Shown: positions 1 to 9,310 of the stretch, in pieces
Layout: the number at the start of each line of letters is the position of its first letter
How positions within the stretch are numbered: the stretch's first letter is position 1
Assembly: GCF_003201935.1 (NCBI RefSeq)
Contig: NZ_QJJL01000003.1
Coordinates: forward strand, 732,430 to 796,429
Direction: 5' to 3'
Length of the DNA: 64,000 nucleotides
Origin: Loktanella sp. PT4BL
Lineage (GTDB): Bacteria; Pseudomonadota; Alphaproteobacteria; Rhodobacterales; Rhodobacteraceae
Notes under the pieces: model-generated
The model's input: only the letters and a program-made list of their open reading frames with translations
The model's database searches: none
Told to the model about the DNA's origin: nothing
Made by a program: the position numbers and the translations under genes

Positions 1-293
1 TGATGAATCTCGCGGAAAAAATGCGTCACATTCGTGGTCAGTGCCGATAGCAAATGCGGGCGCTCCGCATCGCCCTCTGTTTTATTGAGGAGACTGCAAT
101 AGTCCTCAAAACTGGAGAGGTTGAGCGCCCGCAAACGCTTTGCAAGGCGGGAGTGAACAAGCGCCTTCTTGGATGGTTGCAAGAAAAGACCGTAGCGCGC
201 GTTCGCGAGTTCAGAAATCATCTGAAAATCATGATCCGAAAATGTGAACTCATGCGACGTTTCTACAGGAGAGGACTGGAGGTGCGCCATCAT
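1..293 (-). CDS. cheR: CheR chemotaxis protein methyltransferase, N-terminal part (runs off the window)
   Basis: CheR methylates glutamates on chemoreceptors using S-adenosylmethionine, and so sets receptor adaptation. The visible 97 codons give the CheR N-terminal all-alpha domain, with the recognisable stretches LVHSRLAKRLRALNL and ALTTNVTHFFREIHH, the latter being a family signature. Two ATG codons in tandem (293-291 and 290-288) overlap the cheW stop in an ATGA arrangement, so translation is probably coupled. The gene is the last visible member of the STAS-cheY-cheA-cheW-cheR operon and continues past position 1. I read it directly from the reverse strand. It is certain as a family; the catalytic domain lies outside the window. 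Confidence 0.9.
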   Translation of the reverse strand, partial: MMAHLQSSPVETSHEFTFSDHDFQMISELANARYGLFLQPSKKALVHSRLAKRLRALNLSSFEDYCSLLNKTEGDAERPHLLSALTTNVTHFFREIH

Positions 294-757
294 GCGGCCG
301 TCGCCAGCTTTGCGGGCAAGAGTGCCTCTAGACTAAGAATTTTGATCATGTCGTCCCCTGTCGGTATGATCCCGTCGATCGCGCGGGTGGATTCATCTTC
401 TTCTGTGCGGGGCGTTTCGCGCACCATGTCGGAACTGATCCCCAAGATTTCAGAGACAGATTCTACCAAAAGCCCGACGATGCGTTCTTCGACCGAAATG
501 ATGATGATCACATGGCGTTCGGTTGGCTCGATTGCCTGAAAGCCTAGCTTGGCGGCAAGGTCCAAAATGGGAATGACGGCACCACGCAAATTGATCACAC
601 CGAGAACATAGGGTGGCGAATGCGGCAGCAGGGTGACGGGTGTCCAACGCCGGATTTCGCGAATTTGCGTGATTTCAATGCAGAAGCTTTGCCCCCCTGC
701 AACCAGTGTCACAAACTCTATCTGTTTCGCGGCTTTGGGATCTTCATGTTGCTGCAT
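290..757 (-). CDS. cheW: CheW chemotaxis coupling protein
   Basis: CheW is the cytoplasmic scaffold that connects chemoreceptors to the kinase CheA. The 155 residues fit the normal CheW length. The domain runs from about residue 12 (FVTLVAGGQSFCIEI) through VLGVINLRGAVIPILDL to IVGLLVESVSEIL, which is the classic receptor- and CheA-binding core. Its start overlaps the end of cheA by 14 bases and its stop overlaps the cheR start, as expected for a tightly coupled operon. Confidence 0.95.
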   Translation of the reverse strand: MQQHEDPKAAKQIEFVTLVAGGQSFCIEITQIREIRRWTPVTLLPHSPPYVLGVINLRGAVIPILDLAAKLGFQAIEPTERHVIIIISVEERIVGLLVESVSEILGISSDMVRETPRTEEDESTRAIDGIIPTGDDMIKILSLEALLPAKLATAA

Positions 758-2840
758 GTGCGACCTCTCTTTGGGCTTGGATTTGCAACTTCAGTTCAGT
801 GGTCGGGGCTGCGGCAATTGCGTCGGGATCGATAATCAGGGCAATCTTGCCATCGCCCAGGATCGTGGCCCCCGAAATGCCGGCGATTTCTCCGTAGCTG
901 CCTTGCATGCTCTTCACGACAACCTGCCGCTGGTCGAAAATATCATCGACAGCCAGCGCACATTGCGTCACGGATTCCGTCTGTATGAGCAAGAGAACCC
1001 GATCAGTCATGGTTTCTGATGACGGTCGCACCCCAAGCCGTTCCGCCAGATCAATAATCGGAACGTAATCGCCCCGAATGCGGAGCAACTGGCTATGCAG
1101 GCCAATCCGCGAAAGATCGGCCTTGGTGGGACGGATGGTTTCGAGGATGCTGGAAATTGGCACCACCATTGTCTGGCCGCCCACATTGATGATCATCCCG
1201 TCCATGACGGCGAGCGTGAGTGGTAGGGTGATCGAGAATGTGGTTCCCTGGCCGGTGATGCTGCTGATTGCAATACGGCCGCCCAAGGCTGTAATCGCTG
1301 TCTTGACCACATCCATGCCAACCCCGCGACCTGACAGATTGGTCACCTCGGCAGCCGTGGAAAACCCAGGCGCAAACAAAAGGTGGTCAATCTCCTGCTC
1401 GGTCAGCTGCATGTCCGCGGATATCAGCCCCTTGTTAATTGCAATCTCTTTGATGCGCTTGCGGTTGAGGCCTGCCCCATCATCAATAATTTCGATCACG
1501 ATACTGCCGGAACGCTGGCTGGCTGTCAGGCGCAGCGTGCCGGTTGCGGGTTTTCCCGTACTGATCCGGTCTTGCGGCTTCTCAATACCGTGATCAATCG
1601 CATTGCGGATCATGTGGGTCAGCGGATCAGCCAGCCGCTCAACGACAATCTTGTCGACCTCGGTTGCATCGCCTTCCGTCACGAGGTTGACTTCCTTGCC
1701 GGTGGCATCTGCCGCTTCCCGTGCGATGCGCAACATCCGTTGAAACAGCGGTTTGACAGGCTGTGCGCGTATGGCCATGACCCCTTCCTGGATTTCGCGG
1801 GCCAGAAGTTTGTAGTCGTCAAGATCGCCGTGCAGTTCGGCACTATTGGGCAGACCCGCTTCGTCGATCCGCTGTGAAATCACGGATTGATTGATAATCA
1901 ACTCACCGACTGCGTTGATCAAGCGGTCAACGCGCTCGGGATCAACGCGCAGGGTGCTTGCCGGGCGCTTGGCAGGTTTATCGGCCTTCACCGGAGTGTC
2001 GTCGACATCGGCGCTGGCTGCGACAGGCACTTGCGTGACGTCAGGTGCGGGCTGTTCGGTATTGGACGCGGGGACGCCCAAAGGGGCGATTTCTTGCGCC
2101 AAGGCGTCCGTCTCATCATCAAATTGCTCGGTGATATTCAGATCACAGAGATCGTCAACGAATTGAAAGACCTCTCTGATGGCCAAATCGCTTTGCTGAT
2201 CCATCACATCAATCTGCCAGGTCAGATAGCCTTCGTCCCATTGGAAATCGGCAAAATCCTGTGGAAGATCCCCGCCAAGGATGCGCACCGTGCAGGGGCC
2301 CAAATCCTGCAAGGCTGCAATCATCAGCGCCGGATCGTTGCCCGTGGCATAAAATTCGCGACCGGGCCGGAATTGCACCTGATACGTTGCCGTGATCGGG
2401 GTATCGTCAAAGCCCAAGGTGAGGGCTTCGAACACGAATTCCTCTTCGACCAGACCGTCTTCGCCCAAGAAAGACTGCAGCTCCTTTACCACCGGATCCA
2501 CCTGCTCGGCATCGGCCGGAAGCCCGTCACGGGCGGCATCCACCAGATCGGCAAGGATGTCACCGGCGCGTTGCAGCACCCGCAAGAGCGCATCATCGGT
2601 GCTCAGCTTGCCAGCGCGCACCTCATCCAGAACCGTCTCAAATATATGTGCAAAGCTCACCAGATCTTCGAGCGAGAAGGCACCAGCCGCACCTTTGATC
2701 GAGTGGACGGAGCGGAACACGGCATTCACGGTTTCACTGTCGGCCTTGCCTTCGCGCATGTCTTCCAGGCCGTCCGACAAAGCGACCAGAAGGTCCTCAC
2801 ATTCCTCGAAAAAGGCGTCAAGAATTGCACTATCTGTCAT
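744..2840 (-). CDS. cheA: CheA chemotaxis histidine kinase
   Basis: CheA is the cytoplasmic kinase that passes phosphate to CheY. Domains in order: an Hpt (P1) domain with the phospho-accepting His46 in SVHSIKGAAGAF; a variable region with an acidic linker and the P3 dimerisation segment (DPERVDRLINAVGELIINQ); a HATPase domain with the N-box MIRNAIDHGIE and the G box SGRGVGMDVVK; and a C-terminal CheW-like P5 domain from about residue 560. At 698 residues it has the usual size. It lies 3 bases from cheY and overlaps cheW. Confidence 0.97.
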   Translation of the reverse strand: MTDSAILDAFFEECEDLLVALSDGLEDMREGKADSETVNAVFRSVHSIKGAAGAFSLEDLVSFAHIFETVLDEVRAGKLSTDDALLRVLQRAGDILADLVDAARDGLPADAEQVDPVVKELQSFLGEDGLVEEEFVFEALTLGFDDTPITATYQVQFRPGREFYATGNDPALMIAALQDLGPCTVRILGGDLPQDFADFQWDEGYLTWQIDVMDQQSDLAIREVFQFVDDLCDLNITEQFDDETDALAQEIAPLGVPASNTEQPAPDVTQVPVAASADVDDTPVKADKPAKRPASTLRVDPERVDRLINAVGELIINQSVISQRIDEAGLPNSAELHGDLDDYKLLAREIQEGVMAIRAQPVKPLFQRMLRIAREAADATGKEVNLVTEGDATEVDKIVVERLADPLTHMIRNAIDHGIEKPQDRISTGKPATGTLRLTASQRSGSIVIEIIDDGAGLNRKRIKEIAINKGLISADMQLTEQEIDHLLFAPGFSTAAEVTNLSGRGVGMDVVKTAITALGGRIAISSITGQGTTFSITLPLTLAVMDGMIINVGGQTMVVPISSILETIRPTKADLSRIGLHSQLLRIRGDYVPIIDLAERLGVRPSSETMTDRVLLLIQTESVTQCALAVDDIFDQRQVVVKSMQGSYGEIAGISGATILGDGKIALIIDPDAIAAAPTTELKLQIQAQREVAHAAT

Positions 2841-2843
2841 GGT

Positions 2844-3212
2844 TCAGGTCCCTGTCAGCCGCTTGATGACGGAGACCAGCGCATCATCGTCGAAAGGCTT
2901 TACAATCCAACCTGTGGCGCCAGCCTTGCGCGCACGCTCCTTAAGTGCGGCGCCGCTTTCTGTTGTCAGAACAAGGACTGGTACTGCGCGGTTCACGACC
3001 CCCTGGCGGATATCTTCAATCACACCAAAGCCGTCCTTGTTCGGCATATTCACATCGGTAATCACCAGATCGGCGTTGGCACTCTGGAATTTTTCAACCC
3101 CGTCCACCCCGTCTACGGCCGTGGTCACGGCAAAGCCCGCTTTCTCCAACGTCGCGGTCAGCAGCGCACGGATTGTGCGCGAATCGTCAATGGCAAGGAT
3201 ATGCGCGGTCAT
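2844..3212 (-). CDS. cheY: CheY single-domain response regulator
   Basis: CheY is a receiver-domain protein that binds the flagellar switch when phosphorylated. At 122 residues it is a bare receiver domain. The acidic pocket is Asp9/Asp10, the phospho-acceptor is Asp53 in LVITDVNMP, the switch threonine is in LTTESG and the conserved lysine is Lys105 in IVKPFDDD. It sits between the STAS gene (its start overlaps that gene's stop) and cheA, so it is the CheY of this operon. Confidence 0.94.
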   Translation of the reverse strand: MTAHILAIDDSRTIRALLTATLEKAGFAVTTAVDGVDGVEKFQSANADLVITDVNMPNKDGFGVIEDIRQGVVNRAVPVLVLTTESGAALKERARKAGATGWIVKPFDDDALVSVIKRLTGT

Positions 3213-3496
3213 GCGGCCACCTGTGGTGGCAAAAGAAGATCATTCAGACCGAGGATGGCGACACTCTGTACAAAGCCATCCGAAGGCCCGGTAAACGTAA
3301 CGTCAAGCGACTGGCTGCGCCAGACGTTTGCCGCCATCACCAGCATTTGCGCCGATAAACCACTTAGTCTTTCGACGGATGAACAATCAAACGCGATGTG
3401 CTTGCTTTGGGCGCTGGCCAGAAACCCATGCAATGTTTCACAATCCTCAACCTTCATGATCTTGGGAAGTTCAAAACTTGCCGTGTCGTCAGTCAT
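3209..3496 (-). CDS. STAS-domain protein heading the chemotaxis operon
   Basis: This is a small STAS-like protein of 95 residues, containing FDCSSVERLSGLSAQMLVMAA, the beta-strand/helix segment typical of anti-sigma-antagonist folds. Such genes often open alphaproteobacterial chemotaxis operons; their exact role is unsettled. I chose the ATG at 3496 because AAAAGGAG lies about 10 bases upstream. The frame stays open to 3601, which would add 35 residues that look like non-coding sequence. The stop overlaps the cheY start. Confidence 0.8.
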   Translation of the reverse strand: MTDDTASFELPKIMKVEDCETLHGFLASAQSKHIAFDCSSVERLSGLSAQMLVMAANVWRSQSLDVTFTGPSDGFVQSVAILGLNDLLLPPQVAA

Positions 3497-3703
3497 TCTG
3501 GGACTACTCCTTTTCAAAGTGCCAAAGTCGCGGTTGTTGCCCAGAATGCGTATGACGGTGGCTGGCTTAATTTCACGTAAATGCGGGACAATATTTTTCA
3601 TGCCCTCCGCGCAATCCGGGCAAATGGCTCGACATTGCCCTCGGTCCTTGGCTAGGTTGCCCTGAATGCTGCGGATCAGTTACCGAAGGGTTGAAAGAAC
3701 CAC

Positions 3704-5680
3704 ATGAGCCATAAACCCCACGGGATCGCCCTTTCGTTGGTTTTGTCATCCCTGCTTGCCGCAGGCGCTGCGGCAGAAGGCATCGGCGGGCTGTCGCAAG
3801 CCATTGATACCCCCCGCGCGCCCAGTGGCGTTGCCGATGATTTCGTTATTCTTTTTGATTTTCGCGAAGATTACCGCGCGTTGTCTCTCGGACTGCAGCC
3901 GAGCGATTGGCTTGAGATCGGGATCAGTTTTCCGACCTATGATGACGATGCAGGCAGTTCGAGCGGGAACGAGCTGAGCTTTGGCGTGCGGCTCTTGGAA
4001 GAAGGCACCTACACGCCCGGTCTGACGGTCGGGATCGTGGGCTTCGGCAGCGATGATCGCGGGTCGGGCGAATATGTGCTTGCCAGCAAGACATTTGGAA
4101 CGCTTTCGGCCTCTGTCGGCATGGGGTGGGGGCGTTACGCGCTGGCTGTGCCGGAAGATCGCGGCACGGATGACGGGGTCATCCGGACGGATCACCTGTT
4201 TGAGGGCGATGCTGCGCCTTTCGCGAATATCGTCTGGGATACCGGTGTGGCAGGCCTCGTGGCGGCGGCTGAATACAGTGGCATTGAAGGTGCAGAGGCC
4301 GATGAGACCTTCGCCGCCAGCCTGTCTTACGAGGTTCTGGATGGGCTGACCGTCACCGGCTTGGTCAACAACCAAGGCAACGCGGGCCTGCGATTGCAGT
4401 TCGCAGCAAATCCCGCGCAGTCACTGGCGCAGGAAAACATGGGGCGGGGTCCGCACCCTTACGTGCCGAACACGCCCGCGCGCGCCAGCCAGCCACAACC
4501 GACCGCCGCGCAGGTTTTGGCGCTTTTGAACGAGCGTGCCGAGAAAGAAGATATCCGTATCAGCCGCTTTGTGATGGAAGGCGACACGATTGATGTGACG
4601 GCCTCTTCCGACAAGGATGTTGTCTTTGCGCGCACAGTCGGCCGGGTTGCGCGTATCCTTTCGGCAGTCGCACCTGCAAACATCACGACATTCCGTGTGA
4701 CACAGAACACAGGCGCCTTTGACAGCAATGTCGTGGTGCTGGACAGGGCAGGGCTAGATCGTGCGGTTGGTGCGCCCAATGCCGCAGAACTGGCGTGGGA
4801 TGCCACGTCGTTTGAGGCAAGCCCGCGCAATCGGCCCGAGGGACTGATCGCGGATCGTTTTGAGCCGCGCCTCACCTATGGCATTGCGCCATCGTTCCGC
4901 GCCGATTTCATTACGTCGGATACGCTGGAGCTGACCGGCACGCTGAACGCAAACGCCCGCTATACGTTTTCACCGCAGACATTCGCCGCTGCATCCGTTG
5001 GCTACCGCTTCCTGAACCAATGGACGCAGGAAGACCCGCCCGCCGAACCGCAACCGCGGTCCGACTTTACGTCCTACGCACCTGATATCGTCTATCTGCA
5101 ATCGCTGTCGGTCCGGCACCGTTTCCGGATCGCGCCAGAGCTTTACAGCCGCGTTTCTGCAGGGCTTTTTGAACGTGCCTATGGCGGTGTGAGCGGTGAA
5201 GTGCTCTGGCGTGACCCTGAACAGAACTTTGCCTTGGGGCTTGAGGCAACCTACGTGCAAAAACGCGCCTATGAGGGCTGGTTCGGGTTTGAAGACGCGG
5301 ATGCCTCGACGCTGATTGGCAGCATTTATGCCAATGTCGGCACAAACGGCAATTTCGTCATCCTCGACGCGGGCCAGCATCTGGCGGATGATTTCGCGGT
5401 AGGCCTGACCATTGGCCGCAACTACCGCAACGGTTGGCGGATCGCCGCATCGACGACATGGAGCGAAGAGGAAACAGCACCGCTGAAATTCGGCGCCGAG
5501 GTCTCTATTCCGTTGTCCTGGACGTCGGTTGAGGGCGGTGTCGGGGCGACCAATCTGTTTGTGGGCGGCCAATCGGGTGATTTCGGGTCGCGCGTGTCCG
5601 GCACCGGACTGCTTTATGATGAACTGCGCGCGTCGGACAAAAGACGCATCGAAGACGGCTTTGGGGAGTTCTGGAATTGA
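3704..5680 (+). CDS. YjbH-family exopolysaccharide outer-membrane protein
   Basis: YjbH-family proteins are predicted outer-membrane barrel proteins involved in exopolysaccharide or group-4-capsule-like export. The 658 residues begin with a signal peptide (residues 1 to about 24, ending AGAAAEG). The N-terminal part has the GLSQAIDTPRA motif typical of the family, and the C-terminal half is rich in alternating aromatic/polar strands that end near GEFWN. The size matches the family. It overlaps the next gene (YjbF-like lipoprotein) by 4 bases, the pairing seen in yjbEFGH-type operons. No yjbE or yjbG is present nearby. Confidence 0.88.
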   Translation: MSHKPHGIALSLVLSSLLAAGAAAEGIGGLSQAIDTPRAPSGVADDFVILFDFREDYRALSLGLQPSDWLEIGISFPTYDDDAGSSSGNELSFGVRLLEEGTYTPGLTVGIVGFGSDDRGSGEYVLASKTFGTLSASVGMGWGRYALAVPEDRGTDDGVIRTDHLFEGDAAPFANIVWDTGVAGLVAAAEYSGIEGAEADETFAASLSYEVLDGLTVTGLVNNQGNAGLRLQFAANPAQSLAQENMGRGPHPYVPNTPARASQPQPTAAQVLALLNERAEKEDIRISRFVMEGDTIDVTASSDKDVVFARTVGRVARILSAVAPANITTFRVTQNTGAFDSNVVVLDRAGLDRAVGAPNAAELAWDATSFEASPRNRPEGLIADRFEPRLTYGIAPSFRADFITSDTLELTGTLNANARYTFSPQTFAAASVGYRFLNQWTQEDPPAEPQPRSDFTSYAPDIVYLQSLSVRHRFRIAPELYSRVSAGLFERAYGGVSGEVLWRDPEQNFALGLEATYVQKRAYEGWFGFEDADASTLIGSIYANVGTNGNFVILDAGQHLADDFAVGLTIGRNYRNGWRIAASTTWSEEETAPLKFGAEVSIPLSWTSVEGGVGATNLFVGGQSGDFGSRVSGTGLLYDELRASDKRRIEDGFGEFWN

Positions 5681-6345
5681 TCAAAGGTGTTGTTTGCGCA
5701 GGTCTGATTGCTTCGCTTTCGGGCTGTATCGGAACCTTGGGGCAGATGCGTGATGCAATCCTGAACCCCAACCCCGAGGTCGAAGTGCGGGTGCCAGGTG
5801 TCAATCGCGCCGCCATCGAAGAGGCCGATCTTGCGGCTGTGCTGGTGTTAAGTCCGACAATCGGGTTGGGGTCGGTCGGGGTGGCGATCCAGATGCGTGA
5901 CGGGCGGATCATCTATAACGCGAACGATAACCGTGGCATTACGCTTGAGGGCGGGTTGGTCTATGCCACCCTTGGGTTAGGCACCAACTTGCAGGCGGTG
6001 ACGACACAGAGTGATGATCCGCTTGTGCGAGAGACGCGCGCAGGGGCATGGCCTGCCGAGGTGACACGCACCTATTATATCGCGCAGCGCGGCACGGAAT
6101 TTGCGCAGATCACAGCGACCTGCCGCAATCAGGTGGGGCGCAGCCTTGCCATCGAGGTGGCCGAGGCCACGCGGCAGGTCGTGGAAGTTGTCGAGATCTG
6201 CACGACGCAGGCCGGAGAAAATTTCAACAACGTCCATTATCTTGATGCCGGGACGGGCCGCATCTGGCGCACGAGCCAGTGGACTGGCCCCGTACAAACC
6301 AACATTCAGGTGGATGTGATCGAGCAATTCGACCCGGACGCATGA
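5677..6345 (+). CDS. YjbF-family lipoprotein
   Basis: Members of this family are periplasm-facing lipoproteins encoded with YjbH in exopolysaccharide loci. The 222 residues start with a short signal sequence and the lipobox LSGC (Cys17), then a beta-rich domain with TRTYYIAQRGTEF and NFNNVHYLDAGTG. The start is a TTG codon that overlaps the stop of the upstream gene (TTGA), preceded by GGGGAG; no better ATG exists near the N-terminus. The overlap implies translational coupling with the YjbH gene. Confidence 0.85.
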   Translation: MIKGVVCAGLIASLSGCIGTLGQMRDAILNPNPEVEVRVPGVNRAAIEEADLAAVLVLSPTIGLGSVGVAIQMRDGRIIYNANDNRGITLEGGLVYATLGLGTNLQAVTTQSDDPLVRETRAGAWPAEVTRTYYIAQRGTEFAQITATCRNQVGRSLAIEVAEATRQVVEVVEICTTQAGENFNNVHYLDAGTGRIWRTSQWTGPVQTNIQVDVIEQFDPDA

Positions 6346-6369
6346 TAGATCCGCCGGTTGTCGCCCGCG

Positions 6370-7389
6370 CTATGCCGATCTGTCGCTGAACCTGCCGCGC
6401 GTCCGGTTGGCGAAGGCCACCAGCGACAGCATCACGGGTACTTCGACCAGAACCCCCACCACGGTCGCCAAGGCCGCACCAGAGTTGAGCCCGAACAGGC
6501 TGATCGCCACGGCGACGGCCAGTTCGAAAAAGTTCGACGTGCCGATCAAAGCACAGGGTGCTGCGATACGGTGTGGCACCCGCAAGGCAAAGGCCGCCGC
6601 ATAGGCCAGCGCGAAAATGCCATAGGATTGCAGCAGGATCGGCACCGCGATCAGCGCGATCACCTGCGGGCGGTCAAGAATAACCTGTCCTTGCAGGCCA
6701 AAGAGGATCACAACGGTTACGATCAATCCGATCACTGACCAAGGTTTGACGCGTGCCTGAAACGCCGCGATCCGTGCCATAGAACCGAGCCGCGCCCGTG
6801 TGTAAAGACCCGCGGCGAGCGGCAGAGCGACAAACAGGACGACCGATAAAACAAGCGTTTCCCACGGCACGATGATGTCCGTGACACCCAGCAGAAAAGC
6901 CACGATAGGCGCGAAGGCAAAGACCATTACCACATCGTTGACCGAGACCTGCAAGAGCGTGTAGCTCTCGTCGCCTTTGGTCAGTTGCGACCACACAAAA
7001 ACCATCGCGGTACAGGGCGCGGCACCCAGCAGGATCAGACCCGCCAGATATTGCTGCGCATCCTCCGGTGCGATGAGATCGGCAAAGACCACCTCAAAGA
7101 ACAGCACGCCCAGGGCCGCCATTGAAAACGGTTTGATCAGCCAGTTGACCACCAGCGTGATAGCCAGGCCTTTGGGTTGCTTGAGCACATCTTTCAGACT
7201 GGCCGGATCAACCCCGACCATCATGGGATAGACCATGGCCCAGATCAGAACGGCAACGACGAGGTTGACGCTGGCAAACTCGGCCGCCGCAACAAGATTG
7301 ACGAGGCCGGGTGCGACACTGCCGAGGGCAATGCCCGCCACCATCGCCAACCCGATCCAGATGGAAAGATATCGCTCGAACAAGCCCAT
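6370..7389 (-). CDS. acr3: ACR3-family arsenite efflux transporter
   Basis: ACR3 is an inner-membrane exporter of arsenite (and sometimes antimonite). The 339 residues contain about ten hydrophobic segments. The key Cys126 lies in [13 protein letters not shown], the hallmark of the family, and the conserved glutamate of the penultimate helix is in [13 protein letters not shown]. No arsC or arsR lies immediately beside it, although a low-molecular-weight phosphatase-like gene occurs at 47 kb. An inverted repeat upstream (7426-7443) could be its operator. Confidence 0.95.
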   Translation of the reverse strand: MGLFERYLSIWIGLAMVAGIALGSVAPGLVNLVAAAEFASVNLVVAVLIWAMVYPMMVGVDPASLKDVLKQPKGLAITLVVNWLIKPFSMAALGVLFFEVVFADLIAPEDAQQYLAGLILLGAAPCTAMVFVWSQLTKGDESYTLLQVSVNDVVMVFAFAPIVAFLLGVTDIIVPWETLVLSVVLFVALPLAAGLYTRARLGSMARIAAFQARVKPWSVIGLIVTVVILFGLQGQVILDRPQVIALIAVPILLQSYGIFALAYAAAFALRVPHRIAAPCALIGTSNFFELAVAVAISLFGLNSGAALATVVGVLVEVPVMLSLVAFANRTRGRFSDRSA

Positions 7390-7425
7390 GATACTGCCGC
7401 TCTTTCAGTTCCTGACGCGCCTAGC

Positions 7426-7443
7426 TTGACGGTTATGCGTCAA
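7426..7443. promoter_or_regulatory. Perfect 6-bp inverted repeat upstream of acr3
   Basis: TTGACG and CGTCAA arms are separated by a 6-base spacer, centred about 45 bases upstream of the acr3 start. Its position and symmetry suit a dimeric repressor site, but no regulator gene is adjacent, so the link is an inference. Confidence 0.35.
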
Positions 7444-7528
7444 ACACCTTTGTCTGATTTGCACAGGTACGCGCGTCAAGCAACGGGTTTGACCAGCCGC
7501 GCGGTCCGTGCCGGATGGATCAGCTTGA

Positions 7529-9253
7529 TCAGGTGGCCAATGCCGGACGCAGGGCCTTGGTGGCTTCAAACTGGGACAGGAACACCTGACCGGTCATTTC
7601 CGACAGGAAGTGTTCCCGCTTTAAGCGGTCCATCACGGGGCCTTTGACCTCGGACAGATGCAGCTTCACATCCATCTCTTTCAGCCTTTCATTGATGGCT
7701 TCAAGCGATTCAAGCGCACTGAGGTCAATCTCGTTGATTGCTGCACATTGCAGGATCACGTGACGGATATCTTTGTCTTTCGCGACGCGGTTCTGGATCT
7801 TGTCTTCAAGATAGCGGGCGTTGGCGAAATACAGGCTCTCATCCACGCGCAGGGTGACGATGGACGGGTCCGTGATCACATCGTGGCGCAGGATATTGCG
7901 GAAGTGCTCTGTTCCGGGCACTTGACCGACCTCTGCGATATGCGGCTTGGAGGATTTATAAAGATGCAACAGGATCGACAGCCCGACGCCTGCGGAAACA
8001 CCCGCCTCGACACCCAGGGTAAGGGTCAGCAGGATCGTTGCCAGAACGGCGGCAAAATCCGCCTTGGAGTAGTTCCAGCTGCGTTTGAGGATCGAGAAAT
8101 CCACCAGACTGAGCACGGCCACAATGATTGTGGCAGCCAAGGTTGCCTTGGGCAGAAAATAGATCAGTGGCGTCAGAGCAAGCGCGGCAATGGCCAGACC
8201 GATTGCGGTAAAGGCACCGGCAGCGGGGGTTTCGGCACCCGCATCAAAGTTCACGACAGAGCGTGAAAATCCGCCCGTGACGGGAAACCCACCTGTTAGT
8301 GAGGCACCGATATTGGCCGCACCAAGACCGATCAATTCCTGATCGGGATCAATACGCTGGCGTTTCTTGGCGGCAAGGGTCTGTGCGACGGAAATCGATT
8401 CCACAAAGCCGATGATCGAGATCAGGAAGGCCGGCAGCAAAAGTTGCCACAGCAGGTCCGGCGAGAATGACGGCAGCGTCAGAGGTGGCAGGCTTTGCGG
8501 AACCTCACCCACGATGCTGACACCTTTGTCCGCGAGCCCAAGGCCCCAGACCGCCGCCGTTGTCGCGACAACAACAAACACAGGGCCGGTTTTCACAAAG
8601 ACACCGGTCAGGCTGTCCGACATGCCAAACCGCTTGAGCAAGGGTTTCAGACCCTTGCGCACCCAGAACAGGAATCCGGTCGCAAGGATGCCGATGATCG
8701 CAGTGATCCAGTTGGTCTCGCCCAGATGCTCTGTCAGCGAGATGACCAGTTCCAGAAGGTTATGGCCTTCGGCACTGATCCCGAGAATGTGCTTGAGCTG
8801 GCTGGCCGCAATGATGATGCCTGATGCGGTGATAAAGCCCGCAATCACCGGGTGGGACAGGAAATTCGCGATGAAACCGAGGCGGAACAGCCCCATCGCC
8901 AAAAGGATCGCGCCCGAAAGTGCGGCAAGCGACAAGGCGGCAACAGCGTAGCCCATCGTGCCTTGTTCAACGATATTGCTCAGTGCTGCAGCCGTCATCA
9001 GGGAGACAACGGCCACAGGCCCGACCGCCAGTGCACGGCTGGTGCCAAAGACCGCATAAAGCATGATCGGCACGATCGACGCATAAAGGCCGGCCTCGGC
9101 CGGCAGCCCCGCAAGCAACGCATAAGCCAGCGATTGCGGGATCAGCATAATCGTCACGATCAATGCGGCAACAAGATCGTTGGACAGGGCAGTGCGGTTA
9201 TACGTCCGGCCCCAAGTCAGGATGGGCAGGTAGCGCGTCATATCGGTTTTCAT
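7529..9253 (-). CDS. SulP-family inorganic anion transporter with STAS domain
   Basis: SulP proteins are inner-membrane transporters for sulfate, bicarbonate or related anions. The N-terminal part (to about residue 430) is a run of hydrophobic helices with the typical IVTIMLIPQSLAYALLAGLP and GFPVTGGFSRSVVNFDAGAE regions. A STAS domain follows (about residues 450-560, TLRVDESLYFANARYLEDKI). It lies directly downstream of the sulfide oxidation genes on the same strand, so export of sulfite or sulfate produced by them is a reasonable inference. The substrate cannot be read from sequence. Confidence 0.92.
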   Translation of the reverse strand: MKTDMTRYLPILTWGRTYNRTALSNDLVAALIVTIMLIPQSLAYALLAGLPAEAGLYASIVPIMLYAVFGTSRALAVGPVAVVSLMTAAALSNIVEQGTMGYAVAALSLAALSGAILLAMGLFRLGFIANFLSHPVIAGFITASGIIIAASQLKHILGISAEGHNLLELVISLTEHLGETNWITAIIGILATGFLFWVRKGLKPLLKRFGMSDSLTGVFVKTGPVFVVVATTAAVWGLGLADKGVSIVGEVPQSLPPLTLPSFSPDLLWQLLLPAFLISIIGFVESISVAQTLAAKKRQRIDPDQELIGLGAANIGASLTGGFPVTGGFSRSVVNFDAGAETPAAGAFTAIGLAIAALALTPLIYFLPKATLAATIIVAVLSLVDFSILKRSWNYSKADFAAVLATILLTLTLGVEAGVSAGVGLSILLHLYKSSKPHIAEVGQVPGTEHFRNILRHDVITDPSIVTLRVDESLYFANARYLEDKIQNRVAKDKDIRHVILQCAAINEIDLSALESLEAINERLKEMDVKLHLSEVKGPVMDRLKREHFLSEMTGQVFLSQFEATKALRPALAT

Positions 9254-9276
9254 GGTCTTCTCTGGCGGTTCGGGTG

Positions 9277-9300
9277 CCCCCGCATCGGATGGTACGGGGG
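9277..9300. other. Hairpin between the SQR fusion gene and the SulP gene
   Basis: CCCCCG (9277-9282) pairs with CGGGGG (9295-9300) around a 12-base loop in the 57-base intergenic gap. It could attenuate expression of the transporter relative to the upstream genes. There is no clear T-run on the minus strand, so it is not called a terminator. Confidence 0.3.
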
Positions 9301-9310
9301 TCGTTGTTGT

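Noticed and set aside
1887..3665. A 592-codon open frame on the plus strand
   Set aside because: It lies antisense to cheA, cheY and the STAS gene. Its composition is that of the reverse frame of a high-GC gene and it shows no domain.
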